Positions 30,849 through 33,132 of a stretch of 33,132 nt of DNA are shown here, piece by piece. Within the stretch, counting starts at the first letter, position 1. Each line of letters opens with the position of its first letter. The stretch is from Tieghemiomyces parasiticus (lineage: Eukaryota; Kickxellomycota; Dimargaritomycetes; Dimargaritales; Dimargaritaceae): assembly GCA_027575765.1 (NCBI GenBank), contig JANBPT010000506.1, positions 1 to 33,132 of the forward strand, given 5' to 3'. Made by a program: the position numbers and the translations under genes. The notes under the pieces were generated by a model. It was not told where the DNA came from and searched no databases. It saw only the letters and a program-made list of their open reading frames with translations.

Positions 30849-32369
30849 TTACTGCACCTTGGGTTTGGCGTATTGGGGCTGCTGGATCTTAAAATGGAAC
30901 CCCATGAGGACGGCGGCGATGTAGACGCTTCCAACGGCGTAGGCGAAGGCCGACCCTTTCAACCAGTAGATAGTACAGGCCACCACAGGCCCCGAGGCGC
31001 GGCCCAGTTGGCCCAGGGAGCGAAAATCACCCAGGACCTGACCCTTACGGGCATTCCAGGCGGCGTCGGTCTCAGCCGTATCCAGGTCCGCACCCGCGAC
31101 GCGGTTACCGCCGCTGCACAGGATGGATACTAGTGCCGTCATGCAGTTGACCACGGTGGCCGAGGTGATGGCTAAACACACGGCGGCCAGGTAGAGTCCC
31201 CAGGGTAGACCGGCGGATTGATGACCGGCAGCCACCGCCGCGGATGGCTCCGCCCCGAAGGCAATTGTGACGAACCCGAGGGCACACGTGAACATACCGA
31301 GGCTGACCATGGTTTTTTCGCCCCAGCGGTGGGCCACCCGCCGGACAACCGCGCCCTGGAATATAGTGGAAAGGATCCCGATTAGACCGAGGAACTGGCC
31401 CTGCTGCATGTGGGTGAATTGGAACTTTTCGAAGGTCAGGAACGGTAGAGTGAACTCCATACCCGAGAAAGCGAACAGGTAGAGCAAGTGGATGTACTCG
31501 AGGTCCCGGATCCGTGACTCGGTGGCAACGTCAATGGCAGCGGCTGTCTCGGCGTTCGGGGCGGCCGACGGAGGCACCGATGCCGGGACAGTAGCCGGGG
31601 CTGTATCGGCCTTGGTGTGGTTGCCCAGCCCGATCGTTTCGGGAATGTAGGCATAAATGTAGAGGAATTCCAGACCGAGCAGGACGAGGGTGAACACCGC
31701 GGCGAGCGGATACGGAGCCATCCGGGGTGAAGCAGATCCAAACCAGGCCTGGGCGCCGACGGGGCCGGTAGGGTTCAACGACGCAAAATAGGCGCCCAGG
31801 GGCGGGCCCAACGTGAAGCCCGTCGCGAAGGCGATACCGACCCAGGCCATCCCGCGAGACCGACCAGCGGGTGGGGTGATATCGGCAATCATGGCATGCG
31901 ATAGTTGGACGTTCCCTTCGCTCAGTCCGGCCAGGACACGGGCCACCAGAAACATTTCGAAGCGGCGAGACCCGAGCCAGACGACGCTGGCGAGGATATT
32001 GCCGGCGAGACATATTAGCAGGACCGGCCGGCGGCCGAAGCGGTCGGCCAGCCGACCAATGACCGGGGCCACGAGGAACTGGAGCAGCGAAAATAGGGAG
32101 CCCAGGAGCCCGCCCACCAGTACCGTGTCAGCCTCGGCTCGTGCGGGCTGGCCCGTCAGGTAGGCCTTAAACCCATTGACTGACCCGATGAACCACGCCA
32201 GGACGGGGCTGCCGCCATCGTCTTGGTAGGCCTGGAGCAGGCGCGGGAGAATGGGCAGGATGGTGGTGAAGGCTAGGATGTCCAGAAGGAGAGCGATGAA
32301 GATGTGGCGGATGAGGCGGGACCTGACCGCGCCCGAGGGCCCGGCGCCGGGACTCGAGTGCTGGCCCAT
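30849..32369 (-). CDS. MFSD10: MFS transporter, MFSD10 (TETRAN)-like
   Basis: A 506-aa intronless membrane protein starting at the ATG at 32369, of typical MFS length. The N-half has the first helix with LLLDILAFTTILPILPRLL, a loop after it, GGLLGSLFSLLQFLVAP, then MFS motif A GRLADRFGRRP (105-115), and the motif-C-like segment GIAFATGFTLGPPLGAY (178-194). A central hydrophilic Ala/Pro-rich loop (about 250-285) divides the halves; the C-half starts at LYLFAFSGMEFTLPFL. The SLFSLLQF plus RRPVLL and FTLGPPLGA pattern matches the MFSD10 family, which has fungal members. Animal MFSD10 exports organic anions in vitro; the fungal substrate is unknown. Twelve helices are expected. It converges with the F-box-like gene. 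Confidence 0.9.
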   Translation of the reverse strand: MGQHSSPGAGPSGAVRSRLIRHIFIALLLDILAFTTILPILPRLLQAYQDDGGSPVLAWFIGSVNGFKAYLTGQPARAEADTVLVGGLLGSLFSLLQFLVAPVIGRLADRFGRRPVLLICLAGNILASVVWLGSRRFEMFLVARVLAGLSEGNVQLSHAMIADITPPAGRSRGMAWVGIAFATGFTLGPPLGAYFASLNPTGPVGAQAWFGSASPRMAPYPLAAVFTLVLLGLEFLYIYAYIPETIGLGNHTKADTAPATVPASVPPSAAPNAETAAAIDVATESRIRDLEYIHLLYLFAFSGMEFTLPFLTFEKFQFTHMQQGQFLGLIGILSTIFQGAVVRRVAHRWGEKTMVSLGMFTCALGFVTIAFGAEPSAAVAAGHQSAGLPWGLYLAAVCLAITSATVVNCMTALVSILCSGGNRVAGADLDTAETDAAWNARKGQVLGDFRSLGQLGRASGPVVACTIYWLKGSAFAYAVGSVYIAAVLMGFHFKIQQPQYAKPKVQ

Positions 32370-33132
32370 ACTGATGTCGAAAAGTAGGAGAAAGAGGGGG
32401 GGTTCAATGTCCGAGCTCGGTCAAGTGGGATGGAGAAGAGACGTACAGGACGAGGGGAATCTTCGGGTTGAAGAGGCACCGTGGACGTGTTATCTGATAG
32501 TAGCGACCTCCGCTCGTAGGATAGATAACCAAGACGGTCTAGCAGTTTCAACGAGAAGGACCATACCAGTACCCTACTCTCAGTGAATGGCCGATGGCCA
32601 GCGGAAGCCAGTCTCGAGTACGGGTGAACAACGAGCGGAAGGGGGCCTGGGTGCGTAATCCTGAGGCCACGCCACTATGGTTGTTTCTCCGCGAATGACG
32701 CGGCAGGGGATTTCTTGAAGCTGTTCCGCGGGGGGTTGCCCATGGATCGTAGGATACTGCAACCGCGAGTACCTGCTATTTGCGTTGCCCTATTAATCTG
32801 GCAGGTCAGATAAATTCGGGCCCAGACCACAAACCCAATATATTCAAGTGCGTACGCAGGGTGATAAGGATAGTTGACATTATGCTTCCATTCATCCTCG
32901 CAAAAACCAATCGGAATGGAGTCTGACTTTCGTAGGTTACGACACAATAGAAATACCGGACTGTGTCGGTATACCCATCCAAGCCATACGTGTTGTTAAA
33001 CAAGGGCCGCAAGCCCACGGCGACAGTCGCACGCAGAATGCATCAGGGCCTATCAGAAGTGAGAAGGGTGCTACGTTCGGTCGCGGCCGAACGTTGCTCT
33101 GCCGAGCGATGGCCGTCCAGTACTGCGGTCTC
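32370..33132. other. Right-edge spacer upstream of the MFS gene
   Basis: This 763-bp stretch contains the promoter of the MFS gene and possibly that of a gene beyond the window. Its notable content is a perfect palindrome at 33073-33094. No coding region is supported. Confidence 0.6.
33073..33094. promoter_or_regulatory. Palindrome with TTCGG-N6-CCGAA core
   Basis: ACGTTCGG and CCGAACGT flank TCGCGG: 8-bp perfect arms with a 6-nt spacer. The core is the CGG-N6-CCG form bound by Ppr1 and UaY, Zn2Cys6 dimers controlling pyrimidine and purine genes. It is about 704 bp upstream of the MFS start, or may serve a gene to the right. Confidence 0.5.

Overview
The window is nuclear DNA of a fungus. 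A Gal4-type Zn2Cys6 regulator with a fungal_trans-like region, introns of about 85-210 nt with near-uniform GTAAGT donors, a TACTAAC branch site, and a nuclear tRNA-His with a poly-T terminator all fit this. The gene set (DHTKD1-type 2-oxoadipate dehydrogenase, full-length AIFM1-type flavoprotein, UGGT with HDEL, MFSD10-type transporter), GC-rich CpG-rich exons and AT-rich spacers suggest an early-diverging lineage, perhaps Zoopagomycota/Kickxellomycotina-like. That placement is an inference from gene content; no marker gene fixes it.

Layout, left to right. Bases 2-4516 (+): 3' part of an Mdm1/SNX13-type PXA-RGS-PX-Nexin_C tether, cut by the window edge. 5681-7999 (-): Zn2Cys6 regulator. 8000-11762: long spacer with a strongly CpG-depleted block (about 9240-10560), read here as a decayed, formerly methylated insertion. 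11763-15140 (+): DHTKD1, three exons plus a possible 30-nt microexon. 15407-20323 (-): UGGT, intronless. 20902-23114 (-): AIFM1-type oxidoreductase, two exons. 23776-23846 (+): tRNA-His(GTG). 24269-25318 (-): four-exon small secretory protein of unknown function. 26446-27100 (+): TSR2, two exons. 28659-30527 (+): protein with a signal peptide followed by an F-box-like motif, two exons. 30849-32369 (-): MFSD10-like transporter. 32370-33132: gene-free edge with a TTCGG-N6-CCGAA palindrome.

The genes are ordinary eukaryotic single units, not an operon. Two encode mitochondrial proteins (DHTKD1, AIFM1), two or three enter the secretory pathway (UGGT, the unknown small protein, perhaps the F-box protein), and one serves ribosome assembly (TSR2). 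No shared pathway links the neighbours. The points most worth a second look are the CpG-depleted block, the DHTKD1 microexon, the secreted F-box candidate, the uncharacterised four-exon protein, and the Ppr1/UaY-type palindrome at the right edge.
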